DNA of 64,000 nucleotides. It comes from G963674835 sp963674835 (GTDB taxonomy: Bacteria > Planctomycetota > Planctomycetia > Pirellulales > Thermoguttaceae). Of this stretch, positions 24,281-32,960 are shown one piece after another (position 1 is the first letter of the stretch; every line of letters starts with the position of its first letter). Under the pieces are notes generated by a model. That model did no database searches, was not told the DNA's origin, and saw only the letters and a program-made list of their open reading frames with translations. The position numbers and the translations under genes were made by a program. The DNA is taken from the NCBI GenBank assembly GCA_963674835.2, contig CAXXKC010000003.1, positions 2,418,001 through 2,482,000 on the forward strand, read 5' to 3'.

Positions 24281-24856
24281 GTGGAGATCCCGATCGAAAA
24301 GGTGGCGCCGCGAGCCATCGTATTGGCCATCGTGGCGTATTGTGTCTGGCCCAGCCTGTCGGCGCTGACGTCCCGGCCCGAGGTCCAGAAACCGAAGGAG
24401 GCTCCAGAACTGACGGCCGCCATGCTGTCGCCTTCCTTGCCGTCAGTTCCTACGCACGACCCGTTCGGCGGGATGGCGGTGCCGCCCTGGGCACGAGCAG
24501 TGACATCCGAGCTGCCATCGACGGGCTCCACCACGAAAGAGAACACACCCGACCGCTCCCCAGCGAAGGCGGGAGAAACCGTTGAAACGGCGGATATTGC
24601 CAAGGGTATGTCGCCAGGCAAGCACGCTGAGCCGCTTCCTACCCTGTCTCTCAGGGGCACCTATATCGCCGGGCAAAAGAGGTTGGCAGTAATCAACGAT
24701 CGCGTCTATCGGCAGCAAGACTCTCTGCAACTGCCGGATGCTTCTGCGCCGAAGTATGTCGTTTCGGAGATCCACTCCGACCGGGTGTTACTGAAGAGCC
24801 CGGACAAGACAGTGGAGCTGAAGTATTCCCATCCAAACATCCTGAACGGACCTTGA
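24281..24856 (+). CDS. PilP/GspC-like periplasmic linker protein
   Basis: 191 residues from GTG 24281, with GGGAG about 12 bases upstream. One N-terminal membrane helix (about 12-28), then a long disordered Pro/Ser/Thr-rich linker (35-115), then a small beta domain (about 118-185: LPTLSLRGTYIAGQKRLAVI, split at Arg) of the kind seen in PilP and GspC homology regions, which contact the secretin. Position between PilO and the ATPase fits. It ends in TTGA that overlaps the TTG start of the ATPase. Confidence 0.65.
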   Translation: MEIPIEKVAPRAIVLAIVAYCVWPSLSALTSRPEVQKPKEAPELTAAMLSPSLPSVPTHDPFGGMAVPPWARAVTSELPSTGSTTKENTPDRSPAKAGETVETADIAKGMSPGKHAEPLPTLSLRGTYIAGQKRLAVINDRVYRQQDSLQLPDASAPKYVVSEIHSDRVLLKSPDKTVELKYSHPNILNGP

Positions 24857-26604
24857 ACGACGATATGTGCGCCTCAGTGGATCTTTCCGACTCGCAGCCA
24901 CTGTTGATCCAACTCCTGTTGGACAAGGAAGTCCTGGACCAGGGGAAACTCGACGCGTTGCGCAAAGTGCAGACGAAGGACCGGGGACCGCTGGAGGGCG
25001 TCCTCGTCAGATCAGGCTTCGCCACAGAGGATCAGATTGCGGCGGCCTACATGGAGTACTTGGCGGTGCCGCTCTACGAGTTGCCACCGGAGGGGGCCGC
25101 TGTGGACCTGTCGCTAGCCGGTATGCTGCCGGAGAAGCTCTGCCGCGATTTTCTGCTCGTACCCGTAGCGATTCGTGGAGCCATCTTGGACATCGCCTTC
25201 GCCAGCGCCCAGGACCTGTTAATCATTGATGAGCTTCAATTGTTGACGGGAATGACCGTTCGGCCCATGATTGCACCGCTGTCGGTGATCGAACGAACCA
25301 TCGAGAACCTTTACAGCGGGCAGGGCGCGGGGACAGAGTTTCTCGCGGGTGCGGCGGGCTACGCTGAGGAGGAGGAAGACGCCGGCCTCGACCCACAACA
25401 CAACGACGAAGTGCTGCAACTGGACAAACCGCCTCCGCCCGGCCAAGACGGCCATATCATCCGCATGGTGAACCAAGTCCTCGAACAGGCGCTTCGCAGC
25501 GGGGCCAGCGATATTCACTTGGAGCCGTTTGAGGACTCTTGCGCCATTCGTCTGCGCATCGACGGTGTGCTGCGCGAGCTGGCACCGCCGCCAAAATCGC
25601 TGTTCGTGCCGATCGTCTCGCGTTTCAAGATTCTGGCCAAGATGGACATCGCGGAGAAACGCGTTCCGCAGGACGGGGCGATCGCACTGAAGAGCGGGGA
25701 GAAGCGAGTCGATCTTCGCGTGAGCACGGTACCGACCGTTTACGGCGAGAAGATGGTGATGCGACTCTTGGACAAGGGCGCGATTCCCATCGAACTGACC
25801 GGCCTGGGCTTCGATGAACGGCAGTCGAAGGACCTCATCGAGTCGATTCAAATGCCACATGGCCTGATGTTGGTCACCGGACCGACGGGCAGCGGCAAGA
25901 GCACGACGCTGTACGCGTGCTTGAATCTGCTCAACGAGCCGGACACGAATATCTGCACTGTGGAAGACCCGGTGGAGTACAAGTTCAAGGGCATGAACCA
26001 AGTCCAGGTGAAGGCGCAGGTGGGCCTGACGTTTGCCAGCGCACTAAGGGCCTTCCTCCGCCAAGATCCGGACGTGATCATGGTTGGCGAGGTCCGCGAT
26101 CAAGAGACGGCCGGAATATGTCTGCGGGCCGCGCTGACGGGCCACTTTGTCCTTTCGACGATCCACACCAACGACTCGCTCTCGGCGATCAACCGCCTGC
26201 AAGACATGGGCATCGAGCCGTTCTTGCTGGCTTCGACGTTACGGGTTTTGGAGGCCCAGAGGCTCGTTCGCCGACTGTGCAACGAGTGCAAGGAGCCATA
26301 TGAATGTGATCCCGAGACGGCCGGTCGGTACGATTTGGAGACGGGTCGGAAGCTCTACCGGCCCAAGGGTTGCGACTATTGTCGCGGCGTCGGGTATAAG
26401 GGTCGTGTTGGAGTGTTTGAGGTGGTTCGCATCACCAGCCAGATGGCAAACCTGATCCAGAGTCGCACGCCGCTACCAGAGCTGCGCAACGCGGCCAGGC
26501 AGCAGGGCATGAAGTTGCTGCTAGACAGCGGGTTGGACAAGGTCCGGGACGGTCTGACCAGCCTGGAGGAGATCTTGACAGTGGCCATGGGGGAAGAGGA
26601 ATGA
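24853..26604 (+). CDS. PilB/GspE-family assembly ATPase
   Basis: 583 residues. The start is TTG 24853, overlapping the previous stop; ATG 24865 is an alternative. An N-terminal MshEN-like domain (about 1-150) may bind c-di-GMP. The second N domain contains SDIHLEPFED (about 218). The motor has Walker A GPTGSGKST (about 341-349), the Asp box VEDPVEY, Walker B-like DPDVIMVGEVRDQET and the His box HTNDSLSAINR. A zinc tetracysteine (CNEC...CDYC) near 475-515 marks extension-type ATPases rather than PilT. It powers pilin assembly or secretion. No PilT retraction ATPase is present here. Confidence 0.93.
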   Translation: MNDDMCASVDLSDSQPLLIQLLLDKEVLDQGKLDALRKVQTKDRGPLEGVLVRSGFATEDQIAAAYMEYLAVPLYELPPEGAAVDLSLAGMLPEKLCRDFLLVPVAIRGAILDIAFASAQDLLIIDELQLLTGMTVRPMIAPLSVIERTIENLYSGQGAGTEFLAGAAGYAEEEEDAGLDPQHNDEVLQLDKPPPPGQDGHIIRMVNQVLEQALRSGASDIHLEPFEDSCAIRLRIDGVLRELAPPPKSLFVPIVSRFKILAKMDIAEKRVPQDGAIALKSGEKRVDLRVSTVPTVYGEKMVMRLLDKGAIPIELTGLGFDERQSKDLIESIQMPHGLMLVTGPTGSGKSTTLYACLNLLNEPDTNICTVEDPVEYKFKGMNQVQVKAQVGLTFASALRAFLRQDPDVIMVGEVRDQETAGICLRAALTGHFVLSTIHTNDSLSAINRLQDMGIEPFLLASTLRVLEAQRLVRRLCNECKEPYECDPETAGRYDLETGRKLYRPKGCDYCRGVGYKGRVGVFEVVRITSQMANLIQSRTPLPELRNAARQQGMKLLLDSGLDKVRDGLTSLEEILTVAMGEEE

Positions 26605-26933
26605 CCTTTCAGCGTCGATACCAACGTGTTGCGTTCTTCCGCGAAGTCACGCTGAGGATGTCGGCTAGCGGCGAGACCCTATCGGCCCACTCTTTTGATG
26701 CAAGCCTGGGCGGCGTGGGGCTCGTGACCATGGTCTTCCTGGAGCGCGGCGAGGCTGTGGGGGTGGGATTTCATTTGAAGAACGTCGACGGCCAGCCGGT
26801 GGTGGAAGAAGTTCTGGGCAGGATCGCCTATTGCCGTGCAGACGAAAGCGGCAATCTCGTGGGCGTGGAATTCGTGAAGCCGGTTCAGTCGGCAACGTAC
26901 CCTGAATTGACCCGCACTCTGCTCGATCTGTAG
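26601..26933 (+). CDS. PilZ-domain protein
   Basis: 110 residues, overlapping the ATPase stop. The two c-di-GMP-binding parts are visible: RRYQR at 5-9 and the D/N-x-S-x-x-G motif as DASLGG (33-38), followed by a six-stranded beta pattern. A single-domain PilZ protein between the assembly ATPase and the GspF platform suggests direct control of the machine by c-di-GMP, perhaps by binding PilB as known PilZ proteins do. This is inferred from order and translational coupling. Confidence 0.85.
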   Translation: MTFQRRYQRVAFFREVTLRMSASGETLSAHSFDASLGGVGLVTMVFLERGEAVGVGFHLKNVDGQPVVEEVLGRIAYCRADESGNLVGVEFVKPVQSATYPELTRTLLDL

Positions 26934-26942
26934 GAAGACGTT

Positions 26943-28037
26943 ATGGCGTTTGAAGATTGGTTCGTAGCGCATGCCCGGGTGTCGAGCAAGCCGCACAAGA
27001 AGATCAGCTTGGACGACAAGATGACCTTCTTTCAGCAGCTTTCGACACTGGTGGCATCCGGCACGCCGCTTCTGCAGGCCTTGCAAATCGGCTCGCAGCA
27101 GAACCAGAGCCTGAAGCTGCGTCGGATTCTGGAAGAGGTCGCCGGCCGAGTCGCGGCGGGCAGTTCGCTTCACGCCGCGATGGCCAACTACCCGAAGGTC
27201 TTTCAGCACCACTGGATCGAGGTGATTCGCACGGGCGAGATTACCGGACAAATGAGCATGGTGCTGTTGGACCTGAACCGGCAGATACGCGAGTCGCGCG
27301 AGACGTACCGCAAGGTGACCGGTTCGCTGATGTATCCGGCGGTGATGATCGTCGTGGCCATCCTGGCCGTGGCCGCCATGCTTTGGCTGGTGGTTCCGAC
27401 TTTCGCCGGCATGTTCAAGGACATGGGCGCGGAACTGCCGGGTATCACCCAATTCGTCGTCGACGCGTCGGACTTCATCGTGCGCGACGGGATTTATGTT
27501 CTGCTCGGCGTGGTGGCCGTGGCCGTTGCCTTTCGGCAATACATGAAGACGGATTCGGGCCGGCGGCGCGTGGGTGCTGTCGGCATGGCCACTCCGCTGG
27601 TCGGCGAACTGATCGTTCAGGCAGCCATGTACCGGTTTGCATCCAACACTGCGCTTCTGCTGAAGAGCGGCATTCCGATGCTGGAGACTCTTGTGGTGAT
27701 GGAAGGCGTGTTTCACTCCAATCCGATTTACCGCGAAGCGATGGGCCGAGTGCAAGGCCGCGTTGCCGCCGGCCGTCCATTAGCGGCGTCATTGGAAGAG
27801 ACAGGCCTGTTCACGACGATGATAACGAACATGGTCCGGACAGGTGAGGAGTCGGGTCAACTGGCGGTGGTGATGGAGCAGGTTGCACCGTACTACAAAG
27901 AGAAGATGGAAGCGTTGATCGGCCGGGTGACGAAGCTGCTCGAGCCGGTAATCATCATGGGCATGGGCGTCACGGTTGCGGGTTTGATGATGTCGATCTA
28001 TTTGCCAATGTTCGAGATGGCGGGAAAGATCCATTAG
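26943..28037 (+). CDS. GspF/PilC-family inner-membrane platform protein
   Basis: 364 residues. Two GspF repeats are evident: residues about 25-150 with FFQQLSTLVASGTPLLQAL and about 225-350 with MYRFASNTALLLKSGIPMLE, each followed by membrane helices (about 135-157, 180-200 and 330-355). MVRTGEESGQL is the typical second-repeat helix motif. The protein anchors the ATPase and pilin at the inner membrane. It follows the PilZ gene by 9 bases. Its stop TAG is the first three bases of repeat copy C. Confidence 0.92.
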   Translation: MAFEDWFVAHARVSSKPHKKISLDDKMTFFQQLSTLVASGTPLLQALQIGSQQNQSLKLRRILEEVAGRVAAGSSLHAAMANYPKVFQHHWIEVIRTGEITGQMSMVLLDLNRQIRESRETYRKVTGSLMYPAVMIVVAILAVAAMLWLVVPTFAGMFKDMGAELPGITQFVVDASDFIVRDGIYVLLGVVAVAVAFRQYMKTDSGRRRVGAVGMATPLVGELIVQAAMYRFASNTALLLKSGIPMLETLVVMEGVFHSNPIYREAMGRVQGRVAAGRPLAASLEETGLFTTMITNMVRTGEESGQLAVVMEQVAPYYKEKMEALIGRVTKLLEPVIIMGMGVTVAGLMMSIYLPMFEMAGKIH

Positions 28038-28130
28038 TGCGTGTCGCACTCGACTGTAGCGTTCGTGGCGGCGTGTTTCTGCGGTTCCGAAAGTGAAATA
28101 CACGCTACAGTTAGGCCGAATTCGCACTGG
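28035..28130. repeat. Interspersed palindromic repeat, copy C (inside the pilus operon)
   Basis: About 96 bp. The left end TAG is the stop of the GspF-like gene. ACTGTAGCGT (28050-28059) and ACGCTACAGT (28102-28111) form a perfect 10-bp inverted repeat, and GCGTGTTTC pairs with GAAATACACGC inside it. The right end is CTGG instead of the CTAG of copies A and B, and no minus-strand gene ends here. The next gene starts in the same direction at 28170, so this copy interrupts a co-directional gene run. Confidence 0.85.
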
Positions 28131-28169
28131 ATCGCCGATTGAAAAGACGCAAGAGAAGATCGAGGAGCC

Positions 28170-28715
28170 GTGGTGAAAATCAGGTGGCACGGATACCGGC
28201 GAGCGACATTGCCCCAACGTGGCGCTGGGGGCCGGAGCAACTATGCCGCTCCGGCTGGGCCTGGACGGCAGCGAGGGTTGTCGTTGTGTCGCCAATGCCC
28301 GCCGCGCGGCTTTTCGCTGATCGAAGCCATGGTCGTTGTGACGATTATCGGCATCCTGGTGGCCTGGTGCGTGCCGTCGTATCGCCGCGCGGTGGAACAG
28401 GCCAAAGCGGACATCGCCGGCGCTAACCTGCGGGCCATCTGGTCGGCCCAGCGGCTGTTTTGGCTCGAGAACCAGACGTACGCAACCGACCTGGCGCAAC
28501 TGCAATCGTTGGGGCTGCTCGATCCGACGATCGTACTGTCGACGACAGGGTACGAGTACTCGATCACGTCGGCCAGCGCCAACAGTTTTCAGGCAGTGGC
28601 TAGTCGCATCGGCGCCGGTGGCTGGAGCGGGGAATTCGATATCGACGAGACCGGGTTGATTTCCGGCGAGGTCTGTTGCCCAGGCCAAACTGACATTGCC
28701 CCCGGATTCCAATAG
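28170..28715 (+). CDS. Minor pseudopilin, GspG/GspH-like
   Basis: 181 residues from GTG 28170 (GAGGAG upstream), with a second GTG directly after it. An unusually long leader of about 46 residues, rich in Arg/Gly, precedes PPRGFSLIEAMVVVTIIG, with the canonical Gly before cleavage. The start may lie further downstream, but no better one is seen. The mature protein has the N-terminal helix and a globular part with two cysteines (EVCCPG) near the C-terminus. First gene after repeat copy C and head of a block of four minor pseudopilins. Confidence 0.8.
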   Translation: MVKIRWHGYRRATLPQRGAGGRSNYAAPAGPGRQRGLSLCRQCPPRGFSLIEAMVVVTIIGILVAWCVPSYRRAVEQAKADIAGANLRAIWSAQRLFWLENQTYATDLAQLQSLGLLDPTIVLSTTGYEYSITSASANSFQAVASRIGAGGWSGEFDIDETGLISGEVCCPGQTDIAPGFQ

Positions 28716-28721
28716 AGAACT

Positions 28722-29150
28722 GTGGACACATTCATGAAGACAGGTGTTTGTTCGGCGGTGAATGTGATACTCGGCATGCGTGGTTGGCGCAGCACCCGTC
28801 GTGGTTTTTCGCTGCTGGAGTTCGACGTGGCCATGGTCCTTCTCGGGCTCACGCTGGCTGGGCTGTTTCCGTTGGCCGCGATGCACTCGCGGGTATTGCG
28901 GTCGCTTGAGGAACGATTCGCCGTAACGGGCAGGTGGTACTTCGCGCCGTCGACCGACGTTTGGGCTCGCAAGCTGGGTGCCGCCGCCACGTTGGTGCGG
29001 GAAGACCCCGGCCCGCTGCCCGAAGGGCCGACAGATGTCGATAACGAGGTAGAGATTGTCGCATTCGAACGATCGTTGGACAGCGAAGAGGTGGTGGTTC
29101 GTGTGTCGGTCACCACTGTGTCTGACGAAACAAGCCTAGTCGGTAGGTAA
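28722..29150 (+). CDS. Minor pseudopilin, GspI/PilV-like
   Basis: 142 residues from GTG 28722; ATG 28734 is an alternative. The prepilin site is RRGFSLLEFDVAMVLLGL, in which Glu5 is kept, followed by a helix ending AGLFPLAAM. The order GspG/H, GspI, GspJ, GspK supports the GspI assignment. The globular part is short and acidic. It probably forms part of the tip complex that primes pseudopilus assembly. Confidence 0.72.
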   Translation: MDTFMKTGVCSAVNVILGMRGWRSTRRGFSLLEFDVAMVLLGLTLAGLFPLAAMHSRVLRSLEERFAVTGRWYFAPSTDVWARKLGAAATLVREDPGPLPEGPTDVDNEVEIVAFERSLDSEEVVVRVSVTTVSDETSLVGR

Positions 29151-29152
29151 CC

Positions 29153-29683
29153 ATGTCGCAACGCCACAAGGGCTTTACCCTCCTGGAGGTCACGATCACA
29201 AGCGGGCTGATGGCCTTGCTGGCGATGATGATTTCGGCGGCTTGGACGAGCGTCGGACGTTCTTCGACCGACTTGATCGTTCGGGGCCGGTTGTTTCAGG
29301 AGATGGACCTGGCCGTTTCGGCACTTTCCCGTGACTTGGGTGGCAGCCTGGCCGACCCGGCAGCTCGGTTGGGCAACAAGAATCAAGGCCGGTGGATCGG
29401 TTGGATGCAGCCGGCCACGGGCCAGTTGTGGCTATGCTACGACGGCGGGTCCGATCCGGACGGGGTAGCCGATTGGGGATTCAATGATATGGTGGTCGTC
29501 TATCGGGTGGAGTCCGGCTGGCTGGTGCGAACTGACCGCGCGACGCGCACATCGTTCACCGTGGCCGGACACGTCAAGGAACTGGAGATCCTGTCCTTGG
29601 GTGCAGACACCGTGGGCATTCAACTTACGTTGGAGTACCGGCAACTCACACGAACATGTACGTTAATCGTCAGGGTGCCATGA
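29153..29683 (+). CDS. Minor pseudopilin, GspJ/PilW-like
   Basis: 176 residues, starting two bases after the preceding stop. The leader MSQRHKG is short and the cleavage site is GFTLLEVTITSGLMALL. The helix is followed by an LFQEMDLAVSALSRDLGGSL segment typical of GspJ/PilW proteins and a beta-rich C-terminal domain. The stop overlaps the next start (ATGA at 29680-29683). Part of the minor pseudopilin tip group. Confidence 0.8.
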   Translation: MSQRHKGFTLLEVTITSGLMALLAMMISAAWTSVGRSSTDLIVRGRLFQEMDLAVSALSRDLGGSLADPAARLGNKNQGRWIGWMQPATGQLWLCYDGGSDPDGVADWGFNDMVVVYRVESGWLVRTDRATRTSFTVAGHVKELEILSLGADTVGIQLTLEYRQLTRTCTLIVRVP

Positions 29684-30087
29684 AACGATACCAACCGGCG
29701 CGGCACGGCTACGCCCTGCTCGTAACGCTGCTGTTCGTCGTGCTGTTCACTGCCATGTTGGGTGTTGCATGGCGCAGCACGGCGTCGGCCCTGCGTTTGG
29801 AGTCGGTCCGCGCGATTCAGGCCCGGCGGGATCAAGGCAGCATTCACGCCATGGCCCGCGCGATGCGTTTGCTGGAGACCGGGCTGCCGCCGAGCACTCC
29901 GTACGTTTGCGCGGTCACCATCGATACCGCTGACGGTCCGCGTGCCTATGCTGTGACGTTCGTGGCTGAGGATGGATCGAACTGGTCGGTGCGATCCGCT
30001 GCACTCGAGGCAGGCAAGAGCCCTCCTCCCATGCCGGACACGTTTGCCCCGGCTGACGGCAAGCGAGCCAAAAAGCAGAAGAAGTAG
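29680..30087 (+). CDS. Minor pseudopilin-like protein, GspK/PilX position
   Basis: 135 residues from ATG 29680. The N-terminus HGYALLVTLLFVVLFTAML has a Gly followed by a hydrophobic helix but lacks the Glu5 of major pilins, as is common for GspK/PilX proteins, which need no Glu because they sit at the tip. Far shorter than typical GspK (about 300 residues), so the large alpha domain is absent. The tail is Lys-rich (KRAKKQKK). Position after GspJ supports the role. Confidence 0.65.
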   Translation: MKRYQPARHGYALLVTLLFVVLFTAMLGVAWRSTASALRLESVRAIQARRDQGSIHAMARAMRLLETGLPPSTPYVCAVTIDTADGPRAYAVTFVAEDGSNWSVRSAALEAGKSPPPMPDTFAPADGKRAKKQKK

Positions 30088-30096
30088 TGACGCCAG

Positions 30097-30588
30097 ATGA
30101 ATCGGACTTCGCGGCAGTTCAGTGAATCGTGGGACGCGGAGAGACGCGTACGGCCAGACCGGCGCGAGCACCCCACTGGCCCCAGCGGAGCGTTTCCGCC
30201 CGCCGGGTATCGAGAGCACTGTCGAAGAGAAGACGAACGTCGCCGGCCCCATTTTGTCGATCGCTTTTCGCCTGTGATGTTCGTGTTTGTGATGATGCTC
30301 CTGGCGGCCTCGATGGTTGACGCCGTGCTGACCGTGCAATTGCTGCAGGAGGGCGGCGATGAGATCAATCCCTTCATGGAACATCTATTGACGTACGGCA
30401 TTCTGCCGTTCGTGCTGGGCAAGTATGTGCTGACGGCCGTGGGAATGCCCCTGCTGGTGCTTTTTTCGGGCCATTACATTCTCAATGGCCGGGTGCGCAT
30501 CGGACATCTGGTGCCCGTCGTCGTGGCGATGTACTTGGTTCTGATCAGCTACCAGATCGTGCTGATGTACCAGTACGACCTGTGGTAG
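30097..30588 (+). CDS. DUF5658-like membrane protein
   Basis: 163 residues. A strongly basic soluble N-terminus of about 55 residues (RRVRPDRREH, RREDERRRP) is followed by three predicted membrane segments (about 60-80, 95-118, 127-155). ASMVDAVLTVQLLQEGGDEINPFM is split here at Gln as the conserved first-helix region; the INPFM motif is typical of DUF5658. Function unknown. It is the last gene of the pilus operon by direction and spacing, 9 bases after the GspK-like gene; it ends one base from the convergent stop at 30590. Confidence 0.7.
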   Translation: MNRTSRQFSESWDAERRVRPDRREHPTGPSGAFPPAGYREHCRREDERRRPHFVDRFSPVMFVFVMMLLAASMVDAVLTVQLLQEGGDEINPFMEHLLTYGILPFVLGKYVLTAVGMPLLVLFSGHYILNGRVRIGHLVPVVVAMYLVLISYQIVLMYQYDLW

Positions 30589-30589
30589 G

Positions 30590-30829
30590 CTACTTGGCGT
30601 CGGGATAAATGGACACGACCACCCGCAGCTTGCCGGATTTCATCAGGGTGTTGATTTCATGAACTTGAGTCTTGATTTCCTTGATCTCCTTGAGCTGCTC
30701 GGCGACGTCGGCCTCGTCGGCGACGGCGGCCGGCGGCTGCTGAGCATTGCTCGGCTGATACGAACCGGAAATGAAACCCATCACTACGCCGACGGCCACC
30801 AGTAACGCGCATCCAAAGTAACGGCCCAT
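30590..30829 (-). CDS. Small exported or membrane-anchored protein with coiled coil
   Basis: 79 residues from the ATG at 30827-30829, which has AAGGAG 8 bases upstream; the ATG at 30835 is too close to that site. An N-terminal hydrophobic segment (about 5-25, CALLVAVGVVMGFISG) acts as signal or anchor, then an Ala/Pro linker and a coiled coil (EQLKEIKEIKTQVHEI). No family recognised. Its stop is one base from the stop of the convergent membrane-protein gene, with no room for a separate terminator. Confidence 0.6.
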   Translation of the reverse strand: MGRYFGCALLVAVGVVMGFISGSYQPSNAQQPPAAVADEADVAEQLKEIKEIKTQVHEINTLMKSGKLRVVVSIYPDAK

Positions 30830-31402
30830 GGTCATTGCTCCTTGGTGTCGAAACGGAAAACCAACGCGGTGCGGTATCGATGAAGGGAAGAACATCGCAC
30901 GGATGCTCGATCGGTGAGTTTCATTGAGGAGAGACTCTCCCGATAGCAACCCTCGCGATGATCGGGTTCGCAGGACGGGCCTCCCGTGCCCGAGGCGGCT
31001 AGAAGATTTTGGTCCGAATGGTACGCGGGAGCCAATAGCAGTTCTTTCGCACGCTTGTTGACGACGGCAACCATGAGGGGTCTCGCTGTGACCGGACAAG
31101 CGGCCGAAGCCTATTCACCAGCACGCCGCAACTACATTCCTATCAGTCACTTACAGCAATGCTGGCGGTCGGCTGGCATCTCAGTCCAGGCGAAGAGTCT
31201 CGTGGCATGGTCCAGTGGCACGCAAACGATCTGGAGCGGCGAGGCGACTCGCGCACGGTGGGAAATCGTTGTTCCTGGCCGCTGTAGGCGGCCGTGTTGC
31301 AGAACCGCACGTAAACGCTGAAGAAGCGGGTTGTGCCACGCGGTCTTCTTTCTTAGGATCGGGTTGGAGTTGATCAAGGGTCCTTTTGCAGAAGGAGCAG
31401 CC
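30830..31402. other. Intergenic region, nothing recognised
   Basis: About 570 bases between the small minus-strand gene and a plus-strand oxidoreductase. Open frames here have no family features. No repeat, strong promoter or hairpin stands out apart from the ribosome site AGAAGGAG just before 31403. Confidence 0.5.
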
Positions 31403-32770
31403 ATGCGCGGTCTCCACGATTTGTCGCGACGGAGCTTTCTTGGGCGTGGGGTTGGCGCCGTTGGAGGACTGGCCTTGCCGTACTTGCTGCCATCCGGTGT
31501 TCTTGCAGCGGAAGGCAAACCGGGGGCCAACGAACGGATCGGTCTGGCCGTGATCGGCACGGGTCGGCGGGCACGGCAGATGTACGGCGAGATCGGCAGC
31601 GTGTGCAAGGCTGAATGCAACCTGATCGCCGGCAGCGACATCTGGCCGCAGAAGGCGCGAGGTTACTTGCAGCACTTCTACAGAGAGATCATCGAGGCAG
31701 GCGACGGGAAGTTCACCGTGTTTCCGGATTACCGCGAGTTGCTTGAATCGCCAGGCGTGGACGGCGTGATCATCGCCACGCCCGAGCACTCCCGCGCTCT
31801 GGCTTGTATCCGCGCCTGCCAAGCCGGCAAGGACGTGTACGCCGAGAAACCGCTGTGCCTGACCATTCGCGAGGGCCGTGCGATCGTGAAGGCCGTACAG
31901 AAGTACAAACGCGTATTCCAGACCGGGACTCAACAGCGTTCCACGCAGCGGAATCGTGAGGCGGCCGAATACGTTCGCAACGGACGGATCGGCAAGGTGC
32001 ACACGGTCGTGTGTCAGAATTGGGTGAGCTCGCGGCCATACACCGATTTCAGCACCGAGGTCGAGCCCGTGTTCGAAGGCTTGGACTGGAACGCATGGTG
32101 TGGCCAGACCGAGCCAGTGCCGTTTAGCATGAACGTCTACCTGACGTACAACAATCCGGGGTGGCACAACATATCGAGTTATTCGGGCGGGTGGATCTGC
32201 AACGCCGGTTCTCACGCGCTGGACTGCGTGCAATGGGCGTTGGGAACCGACGACACGGGACCGGTCGAGGTATGGGCGGAGCGCAAGGCCTGGGATGCCC
32301 GAGTCACGTATCGGTATGCCAACGGCGTGGTGCTGAAGCTTGAGGACTCGTGTGCTCCCATGGGGACTCCGGGATGGCGTTCGAGCCAGGACGCGAAGGA
32401 GCAGGCTTCGGTGTTCGGGGCCATCTTTCACGGAGACAAGGGAACGTTGGTCATGCACCGCGGCCGTTTCAACACGCTACCGATCTCCATCTCGCAGGAA
32501 CCGATCGGAGCCAGCGATCTTCACTTGTATCGTAGCGATCACCACGTGCGAAACTGGGTCGACTGCATCAAGTCGCGAGAGAAGCCCGTGGCGAACGAGG
32601 AGATTGGGCATCGTTCGTGCACGGTATGCCATCTGGGGAACATTGCCCGTCGGACAGGCCGGCAGCTTCACTGGGATCCTGTGAAGGAGATCTTTCCCGA
32701 CGACGCCGAGGCGAATTCGTATCTCGAACGGCCGCAGCGTAAGGGATTCGAGATCCCTAACGACGTGTAG
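31403..32770 (+). CDS. Tat-exported Gfo/Idh/MocA-family oxidoreductase
   Basis: 455 residues from ATG 31403, preceded by AGAAGGAG. The twin-arginine signal is LSRRSFLGRG with a following Ala/Gly-rich hydrophobic stretch. The Rossmann segment is RIGLAVIGTGRRARQM (about 46-61) and the family EKP motif appears as VYAEKPLC (about 145). The C-terminal alpha/beta domain follows. It is a NAD(P)-type sugar dehydrogenase by family; exported forms keep a tightly bound nucleotide. Adjacent glycoside hydrolases suggest that it acts on released sugars in the periplasm. Confidence 0.88.
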   Translation: MRGLHDLSRRSFLGRGVGAVGGLALPYLLPSGVLAAEGKPGANERIGLAVIGTGRRARQMYGEIGSVCKAECNLIAGSDIWPQKARGYLQHFYREIIEAGDGKFTVFPDYRELLESPGVDGVIIATPEHSRALACIRACQAGKDVYAEKPLCLTIREGRAIVKAVQKYKRVFQTGTQQRSTQRNREAAEYVRNGRIGKVHTVVCQNWVSSRPYTDFSTEVEPVFEGLDWNAWCGQTEPVPFSMNVYLTYNNPGWHNISSYSGGWICNAGSHALDCVQWALGTDDTGPVEVWAERKAWDARVTYRYANGVVLKLEDSCAPMGTPGWRSSQDAKEQASVFGAIFHGDKGTLVMHRGRFNTLPISISQEPIGASDLHLYRSDHHVRNWVDCIKSREKPVANEEIGHRSCTVCHLGNIARRTGRQLHWDPVKEIFPDDAEANSYLERPQRKGFEIPNDV

Positions 32771-32902
32771 CTATGGCCCACGGTGGTCGGAGGCATTGAA
32801 GGGTCATCGGGCGACGGAAGGCGTGTCACGACGGCTGCGAGCATCGCGACATTGCTGATCGTGTCGGCGAGCTTGTAGCGCTGTGGCCGTGGGGGCGATT
32901 GC

Positions 32903-32936
32903 GGTTCTTGGAACTCGCTTTGGCTTTGCGAGAACC
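32903..32936. terminator. Possible bidirectional hairpin between convergent genes
   Basis: CTCGC and GCGAG pair around TTTGGCTTT, flanked by GGTT and AACC with a 7-base bulge. It lies between the stops at 32770 and 32961. There is no T-run, so this is a weak call. Confidence 0.25.
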
Positions 32937-32960
32937 TGTGATATCGGCACCAATGTTGAG

